Shown here in pieces: positions 1 through 6,816 of a stretch of DNA of 13,261 nucleotides (its first letter is position 1; each line of letters opens with the position of its first letter). The stretch covers positions 1 through 13,261 of the forward strand of contig CALBYC010000236.1 of the NCBI GenBank assembly GCA_937890135.1, in the 5' to 3' direction. This DNA is from an uncultured Parabacteroides sp. (GTDB lineage Bacteria > Bacteroidota > Bacteroidia > Bacteroidales > Tannerellaceae). The notes below the pieces were generated by a model that was given only the letters and a program-made list of their open reading frames with translations, was not told the origin of the DNA and ran no database searches. The position numbers were made by a program, and so were the translations under genes.

Positions 1-53
1 CACACCTTCCTTATTCAGCAATCTGTCCGATATACGGGTTATTCATAGTCTTA

Positions 54-1187
54 TTATTTTGCGAAGTACTCAGTCTTCAACCAATAGGCATAAATCGGGT
101 CCTGGAACGAGATTTCACCAGCCTTATTATCCAATATATCATTCTTGATAAGGGCAGCCTTTGAACGGGATATTGAGGTCGTTGAAGAGATTTGATAGCG
201 ATGCATCACTTCAGTCGAACTGATAGCCTTTTCGCCGGCAAGAAGAGCCTTGAGGTAGTTCAGTTGCTGTGTGGTCAGTGTTTCGGTGATTGTTACAAAC
301 AACAGGCTTAACTGTTCCACCAATGCCGTGTGTGCCTCACGCACAATCTCAACGGTACACACATCCTTTGTTCTAAGCCATGAAAGCTGTGCCAGCTGCT
401 GTGCGTAGTATGGATGGTTATCCACAAGCTTTGCAATCAAATGGCTTGCTTCATCGTCGATGTTCTTGCCAGTATCAGCGAAACGACTCTTGAAAAATTC
501 CATGAGGCAAGGTGTCTCAATCTTATTGAGAAACATCAGATTGCCGAACTTGTAGAAGGGCTTGGATGAGTCGGCAAACACTTCCATCATCATGTGACGC
601 TTGCTGCCATAGAGACAATAGGCCACACTTTGGTGCAGCTGCCAATGTGAACGCAACTTTTTCTGGAAATAGTCAGGGTCTGTAAATTCCGCAATGTTTT
701 GGAACTCATCTACGCAAATCACGATTTTCAAGCTTTTCTTTCTGGCAATCTTTTCGGCAAGATCGAGCACTTCATCTGGGTTGCGTTTTACCTCCTCCCA
801 ATCAAAGTCGATTGAAACCTCATTAGTGGAGTCTGTACCGATTGAAATCTTGGGAACAAGGTGCGAAAAGAAACTCCTCGCACTCTCGATTGCCTCCTCC
901 CATTTTGTAGAAGTGGCAGCAATAACCTTTTGGGCGAGCAACGAATAGAAATGCTCCTCGCTACGTACATTAAAAAGGTCTATATGACAGATTCGAAGAT
1001 TACAGTCCTGCGCCATCGCTAATTTTGCAGCCTTGTTTACAAGCGAACTTTTACCCCAACGGCGAGGAGATATAATAATCGTGTTGATTAACGACGTAAA
1101 GTTCTGAACCAGGTCGGCTGTTTCTTTCTCGCGGTCGGTAAAATTCTTCTCGGTAGCAATCTTTCCAAATATAAACGGAGTTTCCAT
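54..1187 (-). CDS. ORC/Cdc6-like P-loop ATPase (ATPase_2-type), function unknown
   Basis: A 377-residue protein with an N-terminal AAA-type ATPase domain. The Walker A loop is SPRRWGKSS at about residues 40-48, with Ser in place of the usual first Gly. Walker B is IVICVDEFQ at about 155-163, and a sensor-1-like YGS lies near 193-195. Residues from about 300 resemble a winged-helix domain ending in FQDPIYAYWL (361-370), as in archaeal-type ATPases of the PF01637 group. No C-terminal nuclease domain (DUF234-like) is visible, and there are no membrane segments or signal peptide, so it should be cytoplasmic. Such ATPases are common and often multicopy in Bacteroidetes, but their substrate is not established. 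The gene is monocistronic in this window and divergent from cysS. The ATG at 1185-1187 follows a close promoter match, which supports this start. The family call is firm; the role is unknown. Confidence 0.88.
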   Translation of the reverse strand: METPFIFGKIATEKNFTDREKETADLVQNFTSLINTIIISPRRWGKSSLVNKAAKLAMAQDCNLRICHIDLFNVRSEEHFYSLLAQKVIAATSTKWEEAIESARSFFSHLVPKISIGTDSTNEVSIDFDWEEVKRNPDEVLDLAEKIARKKSLKIVICVDEFQNIAEFTDPDYFQKKLRSHWQLHQSVAYCLYGSKRHMMMEVFADSSKPFYKFGNLMFLNKIETPCLMEFFKSRFADTGKNIDDEASHLIAKLVDNHPYYAQQLAQLSWLRTKDVCTVEIVREAHTALVEQLSLLFVTITETLTTQQLNYLKALLAGEKAISSTEVMHRYQISSTTSISRSKAALIKNDILDNKAGEISFQDPIYAYWLKTEYFAK

Positions 1188-1208
1188 AATACTATATTTT
1201 TTAGGTCA

Positions 1209-1238
1209 CAAATATAACACATAAAATATATGCACAAA
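1209..1238 (-). promoter_or_regulatory. Bacteroides-type promoter of the ATPase gene
   Basis: Read on the minus strand, TTTG (1238-1235) is followed by 18 nt and then TATATTTG (1216-1209), a full match to TTTG-N18-TAnnTTTG. Transcription should start near 1202, giving a leader of about 15 nt with no Shine-Dalgarno sequence, as is usual in this phylum. Confidence 0.65.
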
Positions 1239-1393
1239 AATTGTTATGACAAAAAGTGTATGTACATTTATTGTAGGATATGGGTGTATGGGCGATTGAA
1301 GCTCAATTGATGCTAAAAATATAACAAAACAATCCCCAAACAAGCATTTTATCTCCCACTCCTTCACGTTAATTGAAAAAGCAAAGATTCTCT

Positions 1394-1423
1394 ATTGCCT
1401 TTCATTTGTTTGTTGTATCTTTG
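1394..1423 (+). promoter_or_regulatory. Bacteroides-type promoter of cysS
   Basis: The -7 element TATCTTTG (1416-1423) matches TAnnTTTG fully. The -33 element is ATTG (1394-1397, one mismatch), with an 18-nt spacer. The predicted transcript starts near 1429, downstream of the TTG at 1395. This rules out that longer start and supports the ATG at 1446. Confidence 0.6.
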
Positions 1424-1445
1424 TCGAGAACAAAATGATGAAGAT

Positions 1446-2924
1446 ATGGAACATCCATTACAAATTTACAACACCCTTACAAGAAAGAAGGAACAATTTG
1501 TGCCGTTACACGAACCTTTTGTGGGTATGTATGTATGCGGACCAACAGTATACGGGGATGCGCATCTGGGCCATGCACGTCCAGCCATCACTTTTGATAT
1601 TTTATTCCGCTACCTGAAGCATTTAGGCTATAAGGTTCGTTATGTGCGTAATATAACAGATGTTGGGCATTTGGAGCATGATGCTGATGAAGGAGAAGAC
1701 AAAATTGCAAAAAAAGCAAGATTAGAGCAGTTGGAGCCGATGGAAGTCGTCCAGTATTACACGATACGTTACCATCATGCGATGGAAGCATTGAACGTTT
1801 TGCCCCCCAGCATAGAGCCGTATGCGTCTGGTCACATTATAGAACAGATAGAGTTGGTAAAGAAAATCTTGGATAATGGTTATGCCTATGAGAGCCATGG
1901 ATCGGTTTATTTCGATGTTGAGAAATACAACAAGACCCATCATTATGGTGTCCTGTCCAGCAGAAACATTGATGACATGCTTAACACGACTCGTGCACTT
2001 GACGGCCAGGATGAAAAACATAATCCGATTGACTTTGCCCTGTGGAAATGTGCTCAACCGGAACATATCATGCGTTGGCCTTCTCCTTGGAGCGTTGGTT
2101 TCCCGGGATGGCATTGCGAATGCACGGCAATGGGCAAGAAATATCTTGGGGATAGATTCGACATCCATGGAGGAGGAATGGATTTGATCTTCCCCCACCA
2201 CGAATGTGAAATTGCACAAGCAGTCGCATCTGAAGGACATGAAATGGTGCACTATTGGATGCATAACAACATGATTACGATTAATGGACAGAAAATGGGC
2301 AAATCGCTGGGCAATTTTATCACATTGGACCAATTCTTTACCGGGTCTCATGAAAAACTGGACCAACCGTACTCTGCCATGACAATTCGTTTCTTTATCT
2401 TGCAAGCGCATTACCGTAGCACGGTAGACTTTAGCAATGAAGCCCTCCAGGCTGCAGAAAAGGGATTGGCAAGATTGCTGGACGCTTATGCGAGTTTACA
2501 GAAATTGAAACCCGCCGCTGCATCGTCTGTAAAGGTGGACGGCATACGGGCGAAATGCTATGAGGCGATGAATGATGACTTGAATACACCGATAGTCATA
2601 TCCCACCTCTTTGATGTTGCCCGCATTGTAAATCAAGTAAAGGACGGGAAAGAAACTTTAAACGAGGCCGATTTGAAAGAACTTCAAGACGTATTCCATC
2701 TGTTTGCTTTTGATCTTCTGGGCATTAAGGATGAGATATGCGGCGATGTGAACAATGGACTGGACGCATTTGGAAAGGCAATGGATTTACTTCTAAGCAT
2801 ACGCCAGCAAGCCAAAGCAAATAAAGATTGGGCGACCTCCGATAAGATACGTAACGAATTGACAGCTATGGGATTCGTTATCAAAGACACAAAAGAAGGC
2901 GCTGAATGGAAATTGGACAAATAA
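1446..2924 (+). CDS. cysS: Cysteine--tRNA ligase
   Basis: Class I aminoacyl-tRNA synthetase that charges tRNA-Cys with cysteine in the cytoplasm. It has 492 residues from the chosen ATG; E. coli CysRS has 461. The HIGH motif is HLGH at residues 40-43, inside a GPTVYGDAHLGH segment. The KMSKS loop reads KMGKS at 283-287. The zinc ligands that let CysRS select cysteine are all present: C31, C224 (in GWHCEC), H251 and E255 (in PHHECE). The C-terminal part (from about 360) is the helical DALR/anticodon-binding region. The frame stays open upstream to a TTG at 1395, but that codon lies ahead of the predicted transcription start. Two out-of-frame ATGs (1435, 1438) lie just ahead of the true start. 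The thioesterase gene follows 89 bp downstream. Confidence 0.97.
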   Translation: MEHPLQIYNTLTRKKEQFVPLHEPFVGMYVCGPTVYGDAHLGHARPAITFDILFRYLKHLGYKVRYVRNITDVGHLEHDADEGEDKIAKKARLEQLEPMEVVQYYTIRYHHAMEALNVLPPSIEPYASGHIIEQIELVKKILDNGYAYESHGSVYFDVEKYNKTHHYGVLSSRNIDDMLNTTRALDGQDEKHNPIDFALWKCAQPEHIMRWPSPWSVGFPGWHCECTAMGKKYLGDRFDIHGGGMDLIFPHHECEIAQAVASEGHEMVHYWMHNNMITINGQKMGKSLGNFITLDQFFTGSHEKLDQPYSAMTIRFFILQAHYRSTVDFSNEALQAAEKGLARLLDAYASLQKLKPAAASSVKVDGIRAKCYEAMNDDLNTPIVISHLFDVARIVNQVKDGKETLNEADLKELQDVFHLFAFDLLGIKDEICGDVNNGLDAFGKAMDLLLSIRQQAKANKDWATSDKIRNELTAMGFVIKDTKEGAEWKLDK

Positions 2925-2944
2925 TAAAAAAAAGAGTACAATAG

Positions 2945-2999
2945 GGGATACGGTGGCAAATAAGATGGTTCAAAATTGCGAATTGGAGCCACCGTTCCC
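2945..2999 (+). other. Stem-loop between cysS and the thioesterase gene (possible attenuator or weak terminator)
   Basis: The arms GGGATACGGTGGC (2945-2957) and GCCACCGTTCCC (2988-2999) pair over 12 bp with a single bulged T at 2949 and a loop of about 30 nt. A second, weaker pairing starting at GGTTC (2967-2971) would use the same GCC at 2988-2990, so two alternative folds are possible. Only four or five T residues follow, and the next ATG is 14 nt beyond the stem. It may reduce read-through into the thioesterase gene, but a role is not shown. Confidence 0.45.
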
Positions 3000-3013
3000 T
3001 TTTATCTTAAATT

Positions 3014-3436
3014 ATGACAATCAAAGAGTTTCTTGAAGGAGACAAGTTCGCCTTGATGGCAGGTGTGGAACTCATGGAAGTAGGGAACGGCTATGCCAAG
3101 GCTCGCATGGAAATCCGGCCGCAGCACTTGAATGGAGGAGGCGTATGCCAAGGTGGAGCAATTTTCACATTGGCTGATTTGGCGTTTGCAGCAGCGACGA
3201 ACAGCCATGCCCAATTGACGCTCACCATCACTTCTTCCATCAACTTCTTTCAAGCGGAAAGCCAAGGTTATTTGTATGCAGAAGCCAAAGAAGTCTTAAA
3301 CCGCAAGCACTTGTCCAATTGCGAAGTGGTAATTACCAATGAAAAGGGAGAGAAAGTCGCCACATTTAATGGCACTGGCTATCGCAAAGAGGCCCGGCTT
3401 CCCTTCTCCCCCATAGAAGACAAGCCAACCTTTTAA
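3014..3436 (+). CDS. PaaI-type hotdog-fold thioesterase
   Basis: A 140-residue single hotdog domain of the 4HBT/PaaI family, which hydrolyses acyl-CoA thioesters, often aryl- or hydroxyaryl-CoA; the substrate here is unknown. The family signature runs from H38 to D55 (HLNGGGVCQGG, then FTLAD). N40 and G41 fit the oxyanion/substrate loop and D55 fits the catalytic acid. Q46 stands where many PaaI proteins have His in the HGG motif. The protein has no signal peptide and should be a cytoplasmic tetramer, as is usual for the family. It lies 89 bp behind cysS, separated by a hairpin, and no separate promoter matching the -33/-7 pattern was found, so read-through from cysS is likely. Its stop codon interlocks with that of purN on the other strand. 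Confidence 0.87.
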   Translation: MTIKEFLEGDKFALMAGVELMEVGNGYAKARMEIRPQHLNGGGVCQGGAIFTLADLAFAAATNSHAQLTLTITSSINFFQAESQGYLYAEAKEVLNRKHLSNCEVVITNEKGEKVATFNGTGYRKEARLPFSPIEDKPTF

Positions 3437-3999
3437 CGGACTAATAATTTGCGGACTACTTGCGGGTAATATTCATATTCTAAAGCGTGAACTTTTTGGG
3501 CGACCGATTCGGCATCATCTTCCGGAGTCACTTGGCATGTCGCCTGGAAAATGATGGTTCCTTCGTCGTAATGTTCATTTATATAATGAATCGTAATGCC
3601 TGTTTCTTTCTCTTTGGCTGCGACAACCGCTTCGTGCACATGCATGCCGTACATTCCCCTACCTCCGAACTTTGGCAACAATGCCGGATGGATGTTGACT
3701 ATCCTGTCCGGGAAAACCTTTAGCAGTGGCTCCGATATCTTATTCATGAAACCTGCCAAAACAATATAATCTATGTGATATTCTTCGAGCACTTTTAATA
3801 TCTCTTCTCCTTTCTGGAAACTTTCATTAGAGAAAGTCATCGAGGGAATGCCAAACGCTTTCATCCTGTCATGTACACCGGCTGCTGCACGGTTGGATAA
3901 AACCAAAGAGATACGCACAGCATCGTCATGTGCGAAATACCGGGCGAAATTCTCAGCATTTGTGCCCGAACCTGAAGCAAAAATTGCAATGTTTCTCAT
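3433..3999 (-). CDS. purN: Phosphoribosylglycinamide formyltransferase (GAR transformylase)
   Basis: Transfers a formyl group from 10-formyltetrahydrofolate to GAR in de novo purine synthesis. It has 188 residues, a normal length for PurN. The N-terminal Rossmann segment contains the phosphate-binding loop FASGSGTN at residues 7-14. The catalytic residues N103 and H105 lie in NIHPALLPKF, and D145 in the EHYDEGTIIF segment corresponds to E. coli D144. The loop GGRGMYGMHVHEAVV (112-126) is the form I associate with Bacteroidetes PurN. It is transcribed against the cysS-thioesterase unit, and the last four bases of the two genes overlap. It is divergent from acpP; no clear -7 element was found upstream. 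It does not sit in a pur operon here. Confidence 0.95.
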   Translation of the reverse strand: MRNIAIFASGSGTNAENFARYFAHDDAVRISLVLSNRAAAGVHDRMKAFGIPSMTFSNESFQKGEEILKVLEEYHIDYIVLAGFMNKISEPLLKVFPDRIVNIHPALLPKFGGRGMYGMHVHEAVVAAKEKETGITIHYINEHYDEGTIIFQATCQVTPEDDAESVAQKVHALEYEYYPQVVRKLLVR

Positions 4000-4067
4000 A
4001 CTTTAACTTTTTCGTGCACAAGATAAGAATAAATGTGCAGATATACGCAATTTTTATGATTGAAATT

Positions 4068-4098
4068 TATGACATTCCATAAATATTTCGTTTCTTTG
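4068..4098 (+). promoter_or_regulatory. Probable promoter of the acpP-fabF-rnc operon
   Basis: TATG (4068-4071) as -33, 19 nt, then TTTCTTTG (4091-4098) as -7. Each element has one mismatch to TTTG / TAnnTTTG. The predicted start near 4104 would leave an A/T-rich leader of about 44 nt before the acpP ATG. Confidence 0.5.
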
Positions 4099-4147
4099 CA
4101 GCAAAAATAAAAGTATAATTGTAATTATTAATCTAAAATTGAAAGTT

Positions 4148-4387
4148 ATGTCTGAAATTGCTGAAAAAGTAAAGAATATTATCGTTGATAAATTGAGCGT
4201 AGAAGAATCAGAAGTTACAAACGAAGCAAGCTTTACAAATGATTTAGGTGCAGATTCACTTGATACAGTAGAGTTGATTATGGAATTTGAAAAAGAATTT
4301 GGCATTCAGATTCCTGATGACCAAGCAGAGAAGATTACTACTGTAGGTGACGCTATCGCTTATATCGAGGCTAACACAAAGAAGTAA
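4148..4387 (+). CDS. acpP: Acyl carrier protein
   Basis: A 79-residue acidic carrier protein that holds growing acyl chains on a 4'-phosphopantetheine arm during type II fatty acid synthesis. The attachment serine is S37 in the motif GADSLDTVEL (34-43), and the four-helix pattern and length are standard. I chose the ATG at 4148 rather than the in-frame TTG at 4139 because MSEIAEKV is the usual ACP start and the upstream residues add nothing. It is the first gene of an operon with fabF, 20 nt downstream; this acpP-fabF pairing is conserved widely in bacteria. The A-rich leader without a Shine-Dalgarno sequence fits strong Bacteroidetes translation signals. Confidence 0.97.
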   Translation: MSEIAEKVKNIIVDKLSVEESEVTNEASFTNDLGADSLDTVELIMEFEKEFGIQIPDDQAEKITTVGDAIAYIEANTKK

Positions 4388-4407
4388 TCAATCCTTTAAT
4401 AAAAGGT

Positions 4408-5673
4408 ATGGAATTAAAACGAGTCGTAGTAACAGGCCTTGGTGCCATTTCTCCTTTAGGAAACTCCCTCTCTGAAACGTGGGAAGGACTTCTAAATGGA
4501 AAAAGCGGAGCAGGGCCTATTACTCATTTTGATGCAAGTAAATTTAAGACACGGTTTGCGTGCGAAGTGAAGGGTTTTGACCCGCTTCAATACATGGACC
4601 GCAAGGAAGCACGCAAATGCGATCGTTATAGCTTGTTGGCCATTGGCGCAGCGAAACAAGCTGTGGCAGATTCAGCCATGGACTTGGAAAACGAAGATAA
4701 AAACCGGATTGGCGTTATCTTTGCTGCCGGCATAGGGGGCATTCAAACATTTGAAGATGAAGTGATGGGGTATGCAAAAACGAAAGACACCATTGGTCCT
4801 AAGTTCAACCCTTTCTTTATCCCGAAAATGATAGCGGATATCGCAGCAGGACATATCTCCATGATTTATGGTTTCCGCGGCCCTAATTTTGCTACGGTTT
4901 CAGCTTGTGCTTCTTCTACCAATGCCATTGCCGATGCGTTTAACTATATCCGTTTGGGCAAAGCGAATGCAATTGTCACAGGGGGTGCAGAAGCGGCTAT
5001 CGCTGCTGCCGGCGTAGGTGGATTCAACTCCATGAATGCCTTGTCAACTCGAAATGATTCGCCCGAGACAGCTTCCCGCCCGTTTAGTGCAAGTCGTGAT
5101 GGATTTGTAATGGGCGAGGGTGCAGCTTGTTTGATTCTTGAGGAGTTGGAGCATGCATTGGCACGCGGAGCCAAGATTTATGCCGAAGTAGCAGGAGCAG
5201 GCCTTTCCGCTGACGCTTACCATTTAACGGCTACCCATCCGGAAGGATTAGGAGCCAAGCTGGTGATGAGAAATGCGTTGGAGGATGCCGAAATGAAACC
5301 CGAGGATATCGATTATATCAATGTCCACGGCACGTCCACGCCTGTTGGCGACTTGTCTGAAGTGAAAGCCATCAAAGAAGTGTTTGGAGAACATGCATAT
5401 AATTTGAACATCAGTTCAACAAAATCTATGACAGGCCATCTATTAGGAGCTGCCGGAGCTTTGGAAGCAATTATTAGTGTGATGTCTGTTAAGGAAAACA
5501 TAGTTCCACCAACCATCAATCATGCGGAAGGCGACAATGATCCGGAAATTGACTATAACATGAACTTTACTTTCAATAAAGCTCAAAGACGTACAGTCAA
5601 TGCCGCATTGTCCAATACGTTCGGTTTCGGAGGTCATAATGCAAGTGTAATTGTCAAAAAGTTTGCAGAATAA
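4408..5673 (+). CDS. fabF: Beta-ketoacyl-ACP synthase II
   Basis: Condensing enzyme that elongates acyl-ACP with malonyl-ACP in the cytoplasm. It has 421 residues, close to the usual FabF length of about 413. The Cys-His-His triad is complete: C167 in SACASS, H308 in NVHGTSTP and H344 in SMTGHLLGAAGA. The supporting K339 (SSTKS) and the C-terminal GFGGHN gate loop (406-411) are also present. A Cys at the nucleophile position separates it from chain-length factors, which have Gln there. It lies 20 nt after acpP, its natural partner. Its TAA (5671-5673) is one base ahead of the GTG start of rnc, so translation of the two is probably coupled. Confidence 0.97.
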   Translation: MELKRVVVTGLGAISPLGNSLSETWEGLLNGKSGAGPITHFDASKFKTRFACEVKGFDPLQYMDRKEARKCDRYSLLAIGAAKQAVADSAMDLENEDKNRIGVIFAAGIGGIQTFEDEVMGYAKTKDTIGPKFNPFFIPKMIADIAAGHISMIYGFRGPNFATVSACASSTNAIADAFNYIRLGKANAIVTGGAEAAIAAAGVGGFNSMNALSTRNDSPETASRPFSASRDGFVMGEGAACLILEELEHALARGAKIYAEVAGAGLSADAYHLTATHPEGLGAKLVMRNALEDAEMKPEDIDYINVHGTSTPVGDLSEVKAIKEVFGEHAYNLNISSTKSMTGHLLGAAGALEAIISVMSVKENIVPPTINHAEGDNDPEIDYNMNFTFNKAQRRTVNAALSNTFGFGGHNASVIVKKFAE

Positions 5674-5674
5674 C

Positions 5675-6586
5675 GTGTTTTCAAAACTATACAAGAAGAT
5701 AAGGCTCCTTAAGAACAAAGGTAAGGAGCCTTACTTATCTATATACAAGATTACAGGTTTCTATCCGGATAATATCCAGTTTTACCAGGAGGCATTCCTT
5801 CATCGGTCTTCGTCCGTCGAAGTACAGAATGGTAGGTGGATCAATAATGAACGGCTGGAATTTCTGGGCGATGCCGTTTTAAGTGCGATAGTTGCAGACA
5901 TATTATATAAGCATTTTGATCATGGAGGAGAAGGCTTGCTGACAAATACACGTTCCAAAATCGTGTCACGTGAGTCCATGAATGAGATTGCCAAGAATCT
6001 CAATTTACATGAAATGCTCCATTATTCTATTCATTATTCTATTATTGAAGGGCATAATTCCAATATTCTCGGCAATGCCTTGGAAGCCTTGATAGGTGCG
6101 ATTTATCTGGATAAAGGTTTTGATCATTGCTATCAATTTATTAATAATGTGATGATTAAAAACATCAATTTGGATTCTCTATTGAAAAAAGAAGTGAATT
6201 TCAAGTCTCATCTTATCGAGTGGAGCCAAAAGCACCGCATACCTATCCGTTTTGATGTCATCGAGAATTTCCTTGACGAACAAGGGAGTCCTGTCTTCCA
6301 ATCAGCTGCATATTTGTCTGATACAGAAGAGCAAATAGGAGTAGGAATAGGGTTCTCGAAGAAAGAGTCACAGCAAAAAGCAGCAGAGATGGCAATCAAG
6401 AAAATACGTTCTGATAAAACTTTCATGGGCCATATTCGGGAAATCAAGCGAAAGCGCAAACAGCCGGATACGTTTGTGGTAGAATCGCCAGCCGAAACCC
6501 CTTCTTCCGAGGCAGCAGCAAGCGAACCGCCCCAGCTTATCCCGGAAGCCCCCTTCGCAGTAGCAGAAATAACGGAAATAAAATAA
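5675..6586 (+). CDS. rnc: Ribonuclease III
   Basis: Double-strand-specific endoribonuclease for rRNA and mRNA processing. The start is taken as GTG 5675, one base after the fabF stop, giving 303 residues beginning MFSKLYKK. The frame holds no ATG before this point, and upstream TTG codons would overlap fabF. The catalytic signature is ERLEFLGDAVL from residue 59 (E62, D66). The second catalytic segment, GNALEALIGAIYLD from residue 133, keeps E137 but has N134 where E. coli RNase III has D114. A double-stranded-RNA-binding domain spans about 175-243 and ends in SQQKAAEMAIKKI. A tail of about 60 residues follows: a basic patch (KRKRK, about 258-262), then a Pro/Glu/Ala-rich stretch absent from the 226-residue E. 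coli enzyme. A perfect 12-bp hairpin lies in codons 9-20. Confidence 0.95.
   Translation: MFSKLYKKIRLLKNKGKEPYLSIYKITGFYPDNIQFYQEAFLHRSSSVEVQNGRWINNERLEFLGDAVLSAIVADILYKHFDHGGEGLLTNTRSKIVSRESMNEIAKNLNLHEMLHYSIHYSIIEGHNSNILGNALEALIGAIYLDKGFDHCYQFINNVMIKNINLDSLLKKEVNFKSHLIEWSQKHRIPIRFDVIENFLDEQGSPVFQSAAYLSDTEEQIGVGIGFSKKESQQKAAEMAIKKIRSDKTFMGHIREIKRKRKQPDTFVVESPAETPSSEAAASEPPQLIPEAPFAVAEITEIK
5700..5733 (+). repeat. Perfect 12-bp inverted repeat inside the 5' end of rnc
   Basis: TAAGGCTCCTTA (5700-5711) and TAAGGAGCCTTA (5722-5733) are exact reverse complements separated by a 10-nt loop. The structure begins 26 nt after the rnc start codon, within codons 9-20 (I-R-L-L-K-N-K-G-K-E-P-Y). No T-tract follows, so it does not look like an intrinsic terminator. 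In RNA it would form a stable stem near the start of translation. Confidence 0.8.
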
Positions 6587-6602
6587 AATAAAATGAATTA
6601 AG

Positions 6603-6649
6603 TTGCACCTCAAAGCCATTCATCGGGCCTTTGGGGTGCAATCGGTTTT
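6603..6649 (+). terminator. Intrinsic terminator of the acpP-fabF-rnc operon
   Basis: A 13-bp stem pairs TTGCACCTCAAAG (6603-6615) with CTTTGGGGTGCAA (6629-6641), with one T:G wobble and a 13-nt loop. Four T residues follow at 6646-6649. It lies 17 nt after the rnc stop codon and ahead of the next promoter. Confidence 0.72.
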
Positions 6650-6757
6650 ATGGGATAGCGTTTTGAAATAGGTCATGGATACTATCCGCTTACTCGAGCG
6701 ATGCCCATGTATCCAAAATTTCTTGCCGACCGATTCGCCAAACGGATGCGATGCTTT

Positions 6758-6789
6758 TATGGAAAGATAAGGATTAATTTATAACTTTG
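6758..6789 (+). promoter_or_regulatory. Probable promoter of the beta-helix lipoprotein gene
   Basis: The -7 element TAACTTTG (6782-6789) matches TAnnTTTG fully. TATG (6758-6761) is a one-mismatch -33 with a 20-nt spacer. Transcription would start near 6795, about 22 nt ahead of the ATG. The 108 bp between the rnc terminator and this site hold nothing I recognise except a weak TGGATAC/GTATCCA inverted repeat. Confidence 0.55.
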
Positions 6790-6816
6790 CGAGAATAATA
6801 AAAAAACGAAAAGGTC

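Noticed and set aside
1295..1307. Small inverted repeat ATTGA-AGC-TCAAT in the ATPase-cysS gap
   Set aside because: Five base pairs in A/T-rich DNA is expected by chance, and it is not placed at either promoter.
1395..1445. N-terminal extension of CysRS from a TTG codon
   Set aside because: It overlaps the -7 promoter element at 1416-1423 and precedes the predicted transcription start; the family homology begins at the ATG at 1446.
1722..2411. 229-codon open frame on the minus strand
   Set aside because: It lies wholly inside cysS in antisense, has no recognisable domain, and is a by-product of cysS codon use.
5700..5733. Intrinsic terminator between fabF and rnc
   Set aside because: The hairpin is inside the rnc coding sequence and has no T-tract.
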